Source: Cadophora sp. MPI-SDFR-AT-0126 (Eukaryota; Ascomycota; Leotiomycetes; Helotiales; Ploettnerulaceae). Taken from it: a stretch of 64,000 bases of DNA. A program made the translations under genes and the position numbers. The stretch lies in contig JAGMVK010000004.1 of NCBI GenBank assembly GCA_020747065.1, positions 1,426,001 to 1,490,000 of the forward strand, read 5' to 3'. The notes below the pieces were generated by a model, which had not been told where the DNA came from, ran no database searches, and saw only the letters and a list, made by a program, of their open reading frames with translations. Positions 24,605 to 36,267 of the stretch are shown here, piece after piece (the first letter of the stretch is position 1; each line of letters opens with the position of its first letter).

Positions 24605-27334
24605 TCATACAAGCCGAATCGAGGAAAGTCCATCTTGGGCCTGTTCCGGGGCATACACTCTTCTCTGACCAGCCTCATCATAACTTGGAATCTTTGTCAA
24701 ACCAATCCTGCGGTATTGTCCCTCTATGTTCAGATCCTTCTGCAATAAGAGGCAGATCAAGTAGTTCTTCTCGTCCTGTCTGGTTGGCAAACAGTACATT
24801 CTCCCCCTTGGACCTAGGCAATTTGCACTGGTTGGAGTGGTCGTTTTGGGGCAGTCGTCTGCGGGACTGTCCAAATAAACATTACTGTAATAGTCCTCCG
24901 ACTTGCGAAAACCTCTTGCCATCTCTGGTCGTTTTTCAGTCAAGTCCCAACAGTACCGGGTTCCGCTCTCTTCTTGTCGTTCTTCCAGGATGATACTTTT
25001 CAAAACACCAGAAAGTTCAATGAAACAACCTTCTTTGACCAGACCGAACTTGTCAGCGCCTTTGTCCTGGAAAATTTCAAACTTTTCGATAGAAATGAGA
25101 AGATTGCTCTTTGTGAAGTCACCATATGTGATACCCCTCTTAGCATCGACGGCAGCCCATGAAAAGGACGGGGATCGGTATCTTGGCGGTCGTGACGACG
25201 GAAAGGAGAATTTCCCGTGTTCGAACACTGGATCCACGCGCCAGAGGAGCTGACTCTCAAGATATTCGCTCCATAGTCCTGCAACGTAGTCAACGTTAGG
25301 AAGTTGTGTCTCAAACATCAATTTGGCAATTCCTGATAGTGCTATCAATTTGTCGCCAGGATTAGTGAGTCCTGTCTTCGAATATCTCTCGACCACACTC
25401 TTCCAGCTATGGAACATACCCACGTTAGCATTTCAACGTCGAGAACATGTTTGAAATTGCAAATGATCGTTTGCAAATCTTGTAAGAATAAACCAAAACC
25501 AGGAAAATCACATACCAATGATATGTGGCTAATCGTGCCTCGGGAGTGGGTATAGAATGGCCTTCAAGGCCGCCAGAAGTATCCCGAGAAATGAAACTCT
25601 TGAGCCTCTCTGCGCGTTCGATTTCTCCTGCTCTCAATCGAAAGCTCGCAATCCCATCACGAAATGATTCTGAAGCATCAAATTGTCGGCATTCCCATGC
25701 AATTTGTTCCTGGCAGAAATGGAGAACTCTCGGGGCCATCAATCTTTCCTGCAGCACCCATGCTCGCCTGTTCACTGGAGCGTCATCGACATTCCGCTGC
25801 CAGAAGGCAAGATCAATTATCTTGCATCTTTGTATGAGCTCGGCAGGTGTATACCCCGGGATTCCTTCTGTGTTAAGGTTGATCTCGTCCTCCCACAGCA
25901 GTTGTGGCTCTCGTGGATAGAAAAGACCTTGGGTGCTATCTGTTGCAGCAGTTGCAGAGATGTTGCAGTAGGAGTTATTGTATATCATGTGCATCTGCGC
26001 CGACTCCCTCAGCCAATCTACCTTCTGATTCTCGGATGGCATGTCGGGTTGCGCCGCTTATTGGAGGTATCAGCAATTGATCGTGTTGAGGATTTAGAGG
26101 ACGCTTATGCCTACCTTGGATGATGCATAACGAATCAATCCAGATGTATCTTACCTGTCCAGGTCTGTTACCAAGGCGGCGTGCAAAGCGTATGGCGTCT
26201 CCGAAGGTCTTAGGCAAGTCCTCTAGGTGAATGCCTTGCTTAAACTCGACAATCTTGTCTTCAGTGAGTTTTGCGAATGTAGCTCCACCCCAACAATGAC
26301 TCAAAGTGACATAAAAGCCTTGCATGTTATGTTCTTCGTCTTTCGCGACCAGTCGAACATACTCTGAGTCCTCCGAGCTGTCTTCTGATCTTCTCTTGTC
26401 CGGATCCTCTGCGATTTGTGGCGGGTCATCGCGGACCTCCTTGTGACCCGGTATCGAAACCATGCTTCCTAGATCAATCAACCTGCTCGGGTACCACGGT
26501 TGATCTTCGTTTCTGTCCGCAAAGGGCTCAGAGGGACATTCAGGGTGTGCTCCACTTATACATTGGTTGATCCACTGAGACGTTAGCACTTATTGAACAC
26601 AACTTAACTTATCGACCTTGTCATGATTAATATCTAGACAATAGCTTCGAGAGTACGACGACTTGCAGGTCAAAGGGGTTTGAAATCGTTACTGAGGGAA
26701 TGCACTTACACCTTTTGCCACTTCGAGAACCTCATCTGATGACGTATTTGTAGAAAAGGGTGTATGGAGCATGCCGCTTGATCGATCTCCTTGACACTGC
26801 GGTTAAAAATTTTCATAAAGGATTTGACTGATTTTTACCTATCTGGTCCAGGACAAATGTTCCAACCCTCTGAGAGTCCCGCAACTTGAAGTCAAGACGA
26901 TAAATCTTGTTACTGACTGTGCCTGCTTCTCTCATTCTTTCTTCAAGGTCTGGGAGTTCGGAAAGATATGCGCTGATGAAAGCAGCCTGATCTTTCTCAG
27001 CAACAGTACTCAGCCGAGTACTTCCTCCCCAGAGCCACTTGCCAAAGAAATTGTACACTGTGCTCAAACTTTTGATGCGATTATTCTTTGCCTTCAGATC
27101 TTTCCTCTCCACAAGTGATAACTCGTTCATCAGACTCCTGCAAATACAACATTTTACCGGGGCTGAAGCTGAATTTCGCAAAGTGACTTCATCGAGTTGA
27201 TGATCGAAGTGTAGGTCGAACGTGCCTCGCCATTGACTTCCCTGATGTCCTCGCAAGACTCCGTAGCACACAGTACACAACATTTTCGACGCAAAATATT
27301 GGTAGTCGTGATTTTTTTCACACAGCAGCGACAA
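24605..27334 (-). CDS. HET-domain (heterokaryon incompatibility) protein
   Basis: HET domains mediate allorecognition and programmed cell death in filamentous fungi. Exon 1 (27334-26839) begins MSLLCEKNHDYQYF and carries Cys pairs (CTVCYG, KCCICRSL). A small exon encodes SSGMLHTPFSTNTSSDEVLE and precedes WINQCISGAHPEC. The HET core follows: YVTLSHCWGG, then QVRYIWIDSLCIIQ, then after an intron DWLRESAQMHMIYNNSYCNI, AWVLQERLMAPRVLHF and WECRQ. The last exon (25405-24605) holds a C-terminal region of about 270 residues without a known motif. All joins except the small-exon acceptor use good consensus. Total about 750 residues. It appears intact. Confidence 0.88.
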
Positions 27335-28028
27335 ATACGGAGAGCATGAAAAGAGTGCCGATTTCGAGCGGACTCTTAGTTCATACCATCCCTACCAGGA
27401 AGTGAGGTTGGTCTTCCTGTTGTGCAACCGTCCTTAACTGGATATAAGCCCGGTGCTATCCTTGACTCGTCGCGGGGATGAGAAGCCCCGCTCCGTTCTT
27501 GTGCATGGTTGTACACTTCAGCCAATTATGTAGCATAGCAGACACACCTCTGTTTCATTTTATGTAGCTGGCAATTTTCAGCTTCTTATCTTACCTCCGA
27601 ACAGTTGACCTACCACAGTACAGGCCCCAACACCATCAACAGAGTGGAAGAGCCTCATGGTATGATTTTGCTCCCAGCGAGACCGAATGGAAGCTTTGTG
27701 CGACCCCAAAATCATGTAAAGACGTCATAAAGCGCCTCTGATTTGCTTGTTTTCTCCAACCAATTTCGGGGCTTGGGTTTCAGGCCTGGATTTGCCCTGG
27801 TGTTGATTCGTCAACGTCGAGATTGTGGTAAATCCCGCCGTGACAGTACGTGGTACATCCGCATATCGAGTCTTGTTGATCACGGCAAGGGTACCAGCCT
27901 CCTCAAACAGCACCGCAATGTTGTCATAATATTCTAAGGGCTCTCTTTGACCTGAGTGATGCCCTTGGACTGCGTCGGAGCATGCCCCGTTTGTTTCGAG
28001 AGCATTTATCCACCAAAATTTAAATTCC
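27335..28028. other. Intergenic region
   Basis: Upstream regions of two divergent genes. A short minus-strand frame at 27913-27725 (LFEEAGTLAVINKTRYADV) has some protein-like character, but no start context, partner exon or family was recognised. Confidence 0.4.
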
Positions 28029-28949
28029 GTGTCCGTTCAGAGTTTTCCTCTGCCTACCTCCCTTTCGCCAGTTCTTACATGTATTGGAGACATGTCATTT
28101 GTACTCAAAGACTTCGAAGAACCAGTTCCGGTCACTTTTGGGCCCGGGACGAAGATCACGGCAAATGAGCTGCGCCGATTTCCTGCTTTCATTACTTGGC
28201 GAACAGCACTCAAAGAATCGCTCGAAGGCCAGAGCCTACCCACACACCCCTTCCACCAGAACCCGTACAAGCTCAAATCCATCACGATTCAATCTGTGGA
28301 TTGGTTTGGTCCGAAACCAGGTTTCGTGAAGCTCGAGGCACTCGTCGAGAATGAGAAGGGTCCAAACTCAAAGAACTCCAAGCTTCCAGGAGTTGTATTC
28401 TTGCGAGGTGGTAGTGTCGCCATGTTGATGATCCTTCGGCCGTCCGACTCTAATACGGAGAGATGGGTTATCATGACTGAGCAGCCACGCATTCCATCAG
28501 GAAGTCTGCGGTTCTTGGAGATTCCCGCCGGAATGATCGACGACAACAAAACCTTTCGCGGTGCTGCGGCGAATGAGATTCAAGAAGAAACAGGGCTTAC
28601 TGTACATGCAAACGAGTTGCAGGACCTGACAAAGCTCGCGTTGGACCAGATCGAAGGGTCGGATCATAAGGAGGAACTGCAGACTGGGATGTATCCGAGC
28701 CCCGGCGGTTGCGACGAATTTATCGCAATTTTCCTGTGGGAGAAGGTTCTTGAGAGACAAGAGATCGAGTCGCTGAAAGGAAGGCTGAGCGGGAAGAGGA
28801 CGGGAGATTCTGAGATGATAACAGTGAGAATACTACCATACGAAGATCTTTGGAAGGTTGGGGCAAGGGATGCGAAGACCTTGGCGGCTTGGTCTCTCTA
28901 CGAAGCACTGAAGCGGTCAAGGACCCTTCGTGAGACAAAGTCATGGTAG
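28029..28949 (+). CDS. NUDIX hydrolase (ADP-sugar pyrophosphatase-like), copy 1
   Basis: Intronless. The likely start is the internal ATG beginning MSFVLKDFEEPVPV (28092), because the 21 residues before it look non-coding. Members hydrolyse nucleoside diphosphates linked to another moiety, here most like ADP-ribose or ADP-sugars. The NUDIX helix is GMIDDNKTFRGAAANEIQEE with TGL after it. The catalytic E-x-x-E-E core is kept, but the first Glu of GX5E is Lys and the Arg of REUXEE is Asn. SPGGCDEFIAIFLWEK and DLWKVGARDAKTLAAWSLYE follow. It is a paralogue of the convergent gene at 29172-30198. Confidence 0.85.
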   Translation: MSVQSFPLPTSLSPVLTCIGDMSFVLKDFEEPVPVTFGPGTKITANELRRFPAFITWRTALKESLEGQSLPTHPFHQNPYKLKSITIQSVDWFGPKPGFVKLEALVENEKGPNSKNSKLPGVVFLRGGSVAMLMILRPSDSNTERWVIMTEQPRIPSGSLRFLEIPAGMIDDNKTFRGAAANEIQEETGLTVHANELQDLTKLALDQIEGSDHKEELQTGMYPSPGGCDEFIAIFLWEKVLERQEIESLKGRLSGKRTGDSEMITVRILPYEDLWKVGARDAKTLAAWSLYEALKRSRTLRETKSW

Positions 28950-29171
28950 TTGAGGTCCAATGTAGTCGTTGCAATTGCCTGTGCCTTACAATATCTGCCG
29001 TATTTGTGAAAACTTTGCCATGATTTAGCGTATGAGCTTCTTCTCGACAAGAGACAAAGAGACTAATGTTTCCTAAGGAACAGATGTGAAACGGTTGCAA
29101 TCCCCAATGACCATTTATGCAACGAAAGCATGTGGTATCAGGCCTGAAGTTCGATACCAAATTGCTAGCAA

Positions 29172-30198
29172 TCATAACTTTCCGCTTTTCTTCAAGCCAT
29201 CATACAAGGCACATGCCGCCAAAGCTTTCGCATCTCGTGCTCCTTCGAGCCATAGGTCCTCTAGCTTAACGAGTTTCAGGGTGATCTACATTAGTCAGAG
29301 TTAGCAAGCTGCACTATGTATAAGTATTGCAAGGGCAAAATTGGTCGTGATTAAAAAGAATCCTGCATGAATTCACGGACCTTTTCGCCTTCACTTCTCA
29401 CACCTGTAAGCTTCCCCGTCCACTCTTTCAACTGTTCTCTAGGAATTCTTTTTTCATGTAAAAAAATCGGGATGTACTCGTCGCACCCGCCAGAGCTTGG
29501 GAACATGGCTCTTGGACTTTGCTCCTCTCCTTCAGGGCAAGCAGGGATTGCCAGCTCGCTCAAGTTAATCAGTTCGTCCTCTGGAATCTCCAGACCAATC
29601 TCTTCTTGAATCTCTTTTGCGGCAGTTCCAGCGAATGTTCCCCTATCGACCATTCCCGCTGGTAGCTCGACGAACTGTAAACCTCCAGCTGCAACACGGC
29701 TTTGCACAGTTAGAATCACGTGCTTCTCGTCCTGGCTGCCAGCTGGCAAGTCGTCAGGTTGTAGAAGGACTAGCATGCCGACGCTGGCGCCCCTGAGAAA
29801 TATGGCGCCCGGTAGGAACTCGCCTTCGGAGTTGGTGATATTGGCTACAATTTTCATGAATCCGATGCGCTTGCCGAAACGATCAAGAGCTTGGATCTTG
29901 ATGTCTCGCAGGACATAAGGAGACTTGTGATAGACATGTTCGGGATTGTTTTGGAGCGCCATATTCGACTGTAAAAGCTCGATCCAGTTCTGAGATAATC
30001 AGCACAGACGTAGAGGGGTGGAGGGCTGGGGCTTACTCTGAAGGCTGGAAAGTCCAACACCTCATCTTTGGACAGATCATCGATCAGTTTCACAGGTACA
30101 TCGGTGCCTGGAAGTCGGAAGTTATCCATTTTGCTCGTACGTGGTTTCTTTGAGATAGGCAAGATGGATTTGGCAAGGCGTGAGCTTCTTCGGGACAT
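29172..30198 (-). CDS. NUDIX hydrolase (ADP-sugar pyrophosphatase-like), copy 2
   Basis: Paralogue of the neighbouring NUDIX gene, opposite strand, 3' ends 222 bp apart. Exons are 30198-30037, 29989-29381 and 29285-29172. The last encodes ITLKLVKLEDLWLEGARDAK and matches the C-terminus of copy 1, so the stop met by reading straight through at 29351 is intronic. The NUDIX helix is GMVDRGTFAGTAAKEIQEEI, one residue shorter than in copy 1, with Thr at the first Glu position and Lys-Glu at the R-E position. SSGGCDEYIPIFLHEK is shared. Copy 2 has a basic, Ser-rich N-terminal extension (MSRRSSRLAKSILPISKKPR) that could direct it to mitochondria or nucleus. Confidence 0.85.
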
Positions 30199-30544
30199 CT
30201 GGTTTTGAGATGATGGCTGTCGTGGAGGGAAGGGATGGTCCTGGTGATTCAGCGTGCTTGTCCGATCCCCCGTTCATTCGCCAGTAGCTGTGAAATGGAT
30301 GAATCTAGTCTTTCTCAGTATGATTTTCTGTGCGTGAGTGTGAAAAGCTGTAAAGCATTAAATGGCGTCTGATGTGTATAAGTAGTCGATCATCGCGTGA
30401 ATGGAGACCGCGTTTTAGGCGCTCGCCCACGTGTTCTGACAAGGCTGAGGCTGTGCAAGGCTCGCGCCATTCGGTGACTGCAAACAGCCCAAAACAAAGA
30501 AGTGCATACCCCTAATAAGAAGAATATTTTTGTTTGATACTCTA
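30199..30544. promoter_or_regulatory. Upstream region of NUDIX copy 2
   Basis: 346 bp up to the fold-back repeat. No operator was recognised. Confidence 0.35.
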
Positions 30545-30780
30545 TGCCTTTGACGTTAGTTAAAGGTTAAATGCGAGGGTTATTCTTTTTCCCTAGAGCA
30601 GGGGTTTGTTTTTTAAGCAAGCGGTCACGTGTTAGGAACTAGTTTTAGTACAAATAAGCGATTTTTGAAATTTTTAAAATTCTTAGTAAAGTCTTAGTAT
30701 AGAATTTATTTCTAACTATCTGAATTTTTTATAATTATCTTAAGTAATAAAGCTATAACTAAGTTAGAGAAAGCTAGAGT

Positions 30781-31125
30781 ATTATAATTAAGAATATCTC
30801 AATTAAGGGTGTTATAATTAAGGGTATCTTAATTAAGAGTATCTTAATTAAGGGCATCTTAGTAGAGGATATCTTAGTGGAGGGCATCTCAGTAGAGAGT
30901 ATCTTAGTGAAGGGTATCTCAGTTAAGGGTATCTCAGTGAAGGGTATCTTAATCGAGGGCGTTATAGTCAAGGACATCTCAATTAAGGGCGTTATAATCA
31001 AGGGCATCTTAATTAAGAGCGTCTTAGTCAAGAGCATCTCAATCAAGGGCGTGTTAGTCGAGGGCGTTTTAGTCGAGGACGTTACAATCGAGGGCATCTC
31101 AGTCAAGGGCGTCTCAGTGGTAATT
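30781..31125 (+). repeat. 15-bp minisatellite, left arm
   Basis: About 23 tandem units of 15 bp. Units nearer the element's end are AT-rich (AATTAAGGGTATCTT) and units nearer the centre GC-richer (GTCGAGGGCGTTTTA), mostly by C/T and G/A exchange. Confidence 0.8.
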
Positions 31126-31329
31126 CGCAGTTCAATTAATTCAACGTTAAAGGCCTGCGTCGCCCACCGGGCGGCCATAGTATTCCGCACTGCCCAGATC
31201 CAGGTGCACGATAAGGACAATATGTCAATCACATGACTTGGCGACCCTCTCCTACGTCTGGAATACTATGGCCGCCCGGTGGGCGACGCAGGCCTTTGAT
31301 ATTGAATTGATTGAACTGCGAATTACCAC

Positions 31330-31595
31330 TGAGACGCCCTTAACTAAGATGCCCTTAATTGAGATACCCTTGATTGTAACGCCCTTGATTAAGACGCCCT
31401 CGACTGAGACGCCCTCGACTAAGACGCCCTCGATTAAGACGCCCTTAACTGAGACGCCCTCAACTAAGACACCCTCGACTAAGATACCCTTAACTAAGAT
31501 ACCCTTTACTAAGATACCCTTAACTGAAACGCTCTTAATTAAGATACCCTTGATTATAATACCCTTAACTAAGATATTCTTAATTATAATACTCT
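31330..31595 (-). repeat. 15-bp minisatellite, right arm
   Basis: Inverted copy of the left array with fewer units (CTAAGACGCCCTCGA and variants), with the same gradient toward AT-rich outer units. Confidence 0.8.
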
Positions 31596-31826
31596 AGCCC
31601 CCTCTAATTTAGCTATAGCCTTATTACTTAAAATAATTATAAAAAATTCAGGTAATTAAGAGTAAATTTTATACTAAGACTTTACTAAGAATTTCAAAAA
31701 TTTCAAAAATCACTTATTTACGCTAAGACTAGTTCCTAACACGTGACTACTTACTTAAAAAACAGACCCCTACTCTAGGGGGAAAGAACAACTCTCGCAT
31801 TTAACCTTTAACTAACGTCAAAGGCA

Positions 31827-32440
31827 CATCTGAACCCTGCAAAGCCAGAAGTATTCCTCACACAACTTGACTTATCTATGGATACATCCTTAGAACGTGG
31901 TTGTATCGGGCGAGTTACTAATAATACAAATATGTGGCTAGAAGGTTGGATCATCAAACGATTGGGAAACTTGTTCAAAACCGTGGGCTATCAACCAAAA
32001 TGGTCTAGTACTGTACTTCGACATAACAAATTTTGAATTTTAGAAAAGATGAGTAGACGATTGGTTATGTAGCTTAAAAATGCCAATAGACTCACAAATT
32101 ACAGAGTTTGTTTAATTTCTTCGCACCTCTGTCATGCCATCTGCTCGTAAGTGCGATGAAGTTCACTTGTGGTCGTCAGGGGGAACGACCCCGGGACACT
32201 CTATCGCTTTTTGAAGTATGCTTAAATTCGCTGAATACGAATAAATACACACTTGGAGCTCCAGACTAAAGGCGACTCTTCGATACTACTTCATTCAGGT
32301 GAATACAGTATATTCTAGATCTGCTCACTTCTGTGCAGTGATTGCCAACCTCCAATCTTTACACACATCGTATGACTGATCAGTAACACAATAGCCTAAA
32401 TGATATTTGCCCCATAATTCAGTACTGCCGTCAACTGCCG
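31827..32440. other. Intergenic region, nothing recognised
   Basis: 614 bp between the fold-back repeat and the 3' end of the C2H2 regulator gene. Only short non-coding frames are seen. Confidence 0.45.
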
Positions 32441-35400
32441 TCAACTGTTATCCTCAGTCACAAAGTCACTCATTGTCCTGAGTAGTCGTGAGTATCTCGA
32501 CCCACGCCATTTTCCAAGATCATCTAGCAGATGCATATAGCTGAGCAGTATTTTCCTCGCCGCAGGAGCACCACCTATTTGATCCTCCTTAGAGAACGAT
32601 ATTGGCCCGCCATATTGGATGAACTCCCGTGCTGCGTTGTAGGCGGCCAGCTCAGTTGGTTGTTGACTTTCCATGCGAGAGGCCGATAGGTCCTGCTCAG
32701 CTGGCGTATGGCGCATACCTTTATCATCGATTGCGACCCAGTCGATGTCTTGAAGCAATTCAAAAACATTGCTGTTGTGATCTTCTTCCACCGGTGCAAC
32801 CACAAAGACATACATGCCCAGAACAAGGGCGGAGAGAAATAGTAGTAGGTCAGGTCTTGCGAAGGTTGAACCATCTAGCCGCGACGACGACAGAATTTTG
32901 AATACTTGAGATGCATGAAGTATTGCTCTCCGAGCACTGGCAGATCTGGACCATTTCATAATCGCCACCATAGATGCGTGAGCAGCTGCCACGCCGTCGC
33001 GGCCAAAAGCTACTTCCAGGAGATCCAAGTCCGCCGTCAGACCAAGACACAAATTGTTCCATGCTAGTGAAGTTATTGTTTCCTGAACATGGAATAGCGC
33101 GGAATATTTGCGAGGCAGTAATATGACAGCTGAGACGATTTTATCGCCCTTCGGGTCCATTGACAACATCTCCGCACGACTGCAAGGTTGGCAATCATGG
33201 CTCAAGTTGCTTTCCCCACCTAAGTCATGGCGAGCCGCCGCAATCTGAAGATACAAAGCACTTAGCACAGTTTGCATCGCCATAGAATCGATGATGTCCG
33301 GAGCCGTTGCTTCGATGTTTTGAAATTTTATTCGAGCTTGCACTAAATGTGCTCCTTGTTTTGCACGCTGGATGAATCTCGGGAAGGACGTAGCATCGAA
33401 GAGAGTAGCGTCACATGGTAGATGCAGCTCTACCTTGTCAATGTTTACTACACCTGAGCTTCCCATTAATCGTGAATACGCTGCGTCCATCCATAAAAGG
33501 TAAACGACCATTCTAGGTATTTCTTAGCTGTATCAATTTAGACAACAGAGCAGCGTACAATACCTTTTAATAGACTCAACACGAGCCCAGGTCTTCCATA
33601 AGCTCTCGTCATTAGAAAGTGAGGTTTGCAGTTGAAGAGAGATGTCATCGCCGAGGGACGCAGCAAAAAGTCCATGTTTTTCAGCAATCTTGGGTCAAAT
33701 AACGTCAGTTCTCACATTATACTTAGATGGGTGAGCACATTTTGCCTACGTGCAACATTTGGACGGAAAGCATATGTGATTGCGATTCTTCGGTCTCATC
33801 TTCCTATTGTTCATGATTAGTAATTTATGCTCGGGTTGGGTTGCCAGGTAAAAATGTACCCAAAGTCCCAAGCCTGAATACACCACCAGAAAAGTCGAGG
33901 CAATCGATGAGAGAAATTTCCCTGGTGAGCAATGGCCAAGTGCAATAGACGTTAACTCGCTGCGACAGAATCGCATTAGTTTCTGCTGAAATGTAAGCGA
34001 CTTCCAAACTCGAGGAAAGCAATAGTATCCAAGATGATGAACCTTTTGGTAACGAAGAACGAACGGTCTTGAAGGCTCCGGATATAAAGCAGCGAGACCG
34101 ATAAGACACATCGGAAACAAAAGCGAAGCTGGAGTTGTCGTTGCATCGAATGTCGCTTTGTGTACAAATGGCATTGGAAAATACCGGAAGAAAAAATCAA
34201 CACTTGCATCGAGAGCTTCTTTCGTTGGAAATCCATCAGGCGAAAATCCTGGTGGCGGGCTCTCAAACGAAGGTTCTGCAAACGATACAGGAGGTGTAGA
34301 ATGAGGTGTGATATCGGCTAGGCTGTCCCGATGGATCTTACTTTCCAGCTCCGTGCAAAAAGTAATCAGTTCCTTTCTGCGGTCACCATTCATACCCCAT
34401 CTTAAGGTCTGGATGCTGTTCAAAACTGGCTCAACACGACTTGCACTTGTCATCGGTTCTGAGAAAATGTTGTCTGACTCATGCTGGATGACCTGATTCC
34501 ATAGGGATCGAATAAGCCTCAGACCAGGCGCCGACCGTTTACCCCGCCACATTCGTTGAATCTGCTGCAGTCTCTCAGCCGAAAGGAGCATTTGGATGCT
34601 TTCACGCTTATCTTCCTCACTGGGAGGTAATGGCAATGGCGTTCGAGGAGTGACATCGTCTAAATAATCCATGTCCATCATTCCTGGGCTCAGATAACCA
34701 AATGCGCCGAAGTCAACTTCGATTCCAAATGGATCTGCCTCGTCACTTCCACTAATCTCTGGTAAGGGTGGCAAGGATGGAAATCTTACGCCTTGCTGGG
34801 ACTGTTTGTTGTTAGATTGTATTCCATACGTGGGCTTGTTCGGGATCTGCTGGCGTGCAACATTGTCCTTCATACACGCCGATTCTTGATTACGCATTAT
34901 CTGCTGAATCGAAAATTGACTTTCAACAGTGTGAATGACATGCGTTTCGTCTGAATCGACGTTCAAGTTCATCCCAGAAGCAGTATTATCGAGCCCAGAG
35001 ACAGCTTCATGTTCAACGCTCAGTTCGGGAAGAGGTGGCACAGTAGTAGCAGGTATGTGCTGTTGGTTTCCTGATTCGGTTCTGGCATGGCTCCATGAAT
35101 CTAATGAAGAAGACTGCAGCGTTTCATGATTTTCAGAGCTGGCAATGCCTTGCAACAGCTGGGATTGTGTCAAAGGGAGTTGAGTCATGTTGATGAAAGC
35201 GCTGAGATTGGGTGGAATAGATGAGGGTTTTGATGAGCACGGCTCTGAGGCGTGCTGAATGTGCGGTGGGGGAGCGGAGTCTCCAGGAGGGGGTGGAGCT
35301 GGGGGACTCTCTGTTGTGTGAGTTTGAAGGTGTCGGGATAAGACGTCACTGCACAGGGGCAGTGAGTTATTGGAGTTGTACAGAAAGCCACGGAGAGAAA

Positions 35401-35638
35401 AACTGACCTCCTGCTGTACTTTCTAGAACACTTATGGCAGTGGAAGGGTTTTTCGCCGGTATCTACAAGCTTGGTTAAGGCTCAGTTGGAACTAGAGGAA
35501 TGCGGCAGTCTGCATACGTGATCGTCGATGTCTGTTTAGATGTTCCTCTTTGGTGAAAGTTCGAGGGCAATATGGACATTGCCTCTCTTTCTCTGGGCGC
35601 CTAGGCCCCATGGTTCTAGAGCTGCCAGGATTTGGCAT
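32441..35638 (-). CDS. C2H2 zinc-finger / fungal-specific transcription factor
   Basis: The start at 35638 gives MPNPGSSRTMGPRRPEKERQ and then two C2H2 fingers: CPYCPRTFTKEEHLNRHRRSH and, across two short introns, EKPFHCHKCSRKYSRSDVLSRHLQTH. A long low-complexity Pro/Ser/Gln linker follows. The fungal_trans (PF04082-type) middle region comes next: DASVDFFFRYFPMPFVHKAT, LLFPMCLIGLAALYPEP. After introns near 33830-33520 (the exon containing AEKHGLFAASLGDDISLQLQ) the frame runs to the stop at 32441. About 900-950 residues. Such C2H2 plus fungal_trans proteins are nuclear regulators; targets are unknown. The splicing at 33520-33830 is approximate. Confidence 0.82.
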
Positions 35639-36227
35639 GACGAGCAAAATGCATCAAGATATTGATTGGTAGGAAGACCTGTCGACATGAACGCGGTGGA
35701 CGTCCTATTCACGAGTTGAGGATGAATTAAGGATGAAGCCACAGAAAGATGATCCTTTCACAATCGGAATGCACGGCGGGGGGACGGGGGACAGCGGCTA
35801 TCATACAGAAGATCGAGAATTAGAGTTTCCGACCCCGCACAAAGCCTGTGCTATTCTGCAGTTCCCCTCCCCGAAGTGACTTTGCTAGTTTGTGTCAACC
35901 GACAGGTACTTTGAAGCCAATCAAAACTTGGGATAATATGCACAGAAGATTGATTGGATACCACACTTGTGGCAAAACTAACAAAGTCACTGAGGGAGCT
36001 ATTGGCTTGTATTTGGATTTGTATTTGTACAATACCTCCGCATTTGATTAGAGAGCATTTTGGTGCGGTGGGGTCCTAAGGATAGACTTCCCGGGGGATC
36101 GGGCATGAAGAGTATCGTGCCTGCTACCCCGACATGCCCAAAATATCTCGTCCTTTGAATGCATCTTTAGCCAATCGAGCAGGAATATCCTTGGTTATGT
36201 AAACTACAACATTAATTTGTCGACGCT
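35639..36227. other. Intergenic region
   Basis: Promoter side of the C2H2 gene, with a GC-rich run (GGCGGGGGGACGGGGG) near 35775. No gene was seen. Confidence 0.45.
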
Positions 36228-36267
36228 TCAGTGGTTTGTCAAATATCTATACAACCTCTTGTGCCGT

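Larger units (their letters stand above)
30545..31826. repeat. 1.28-kb fold-back repeat with minisatellite arms
   Basis: A long inverted repeat. The left arm, 30545-31186, starts TGCCTTTGACGTTAGTTAAA. The right arm, 31260-31826, ends with its complement. A 73-nt spacer separates them. The outer roughly 230 bp of the arms is AT-rich unique sequence with scattered mismatches. The inner part is an array of 15-bp units (typical plus-strand left-arm unit AAGGGCATCTCAGTC), and the arm tips next to the spacer are GC-rich and match closely (GGCCATAGTATTCC and its complement). The arms differ by 75 nt, five units. The structure resembles a fold-back or large MITE element. Frames across it encode pentapeptide strings and are not believed to be genes. 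Confidence 0.85.

Noticed and set aside
29351..29381. Stop at 29351 as the true end of NUDIX copy 2
   Set aside because: A consensus intron joins to a downstream exon that matches the C-terminus of copy 1.
30774..31597. Three frames encoding pentapeptide repeats (GISVK-type and TPSTK-type)
   Set aside because: They are products of the 15-bp minisatellite, which stays open because 15 is divisible by three.
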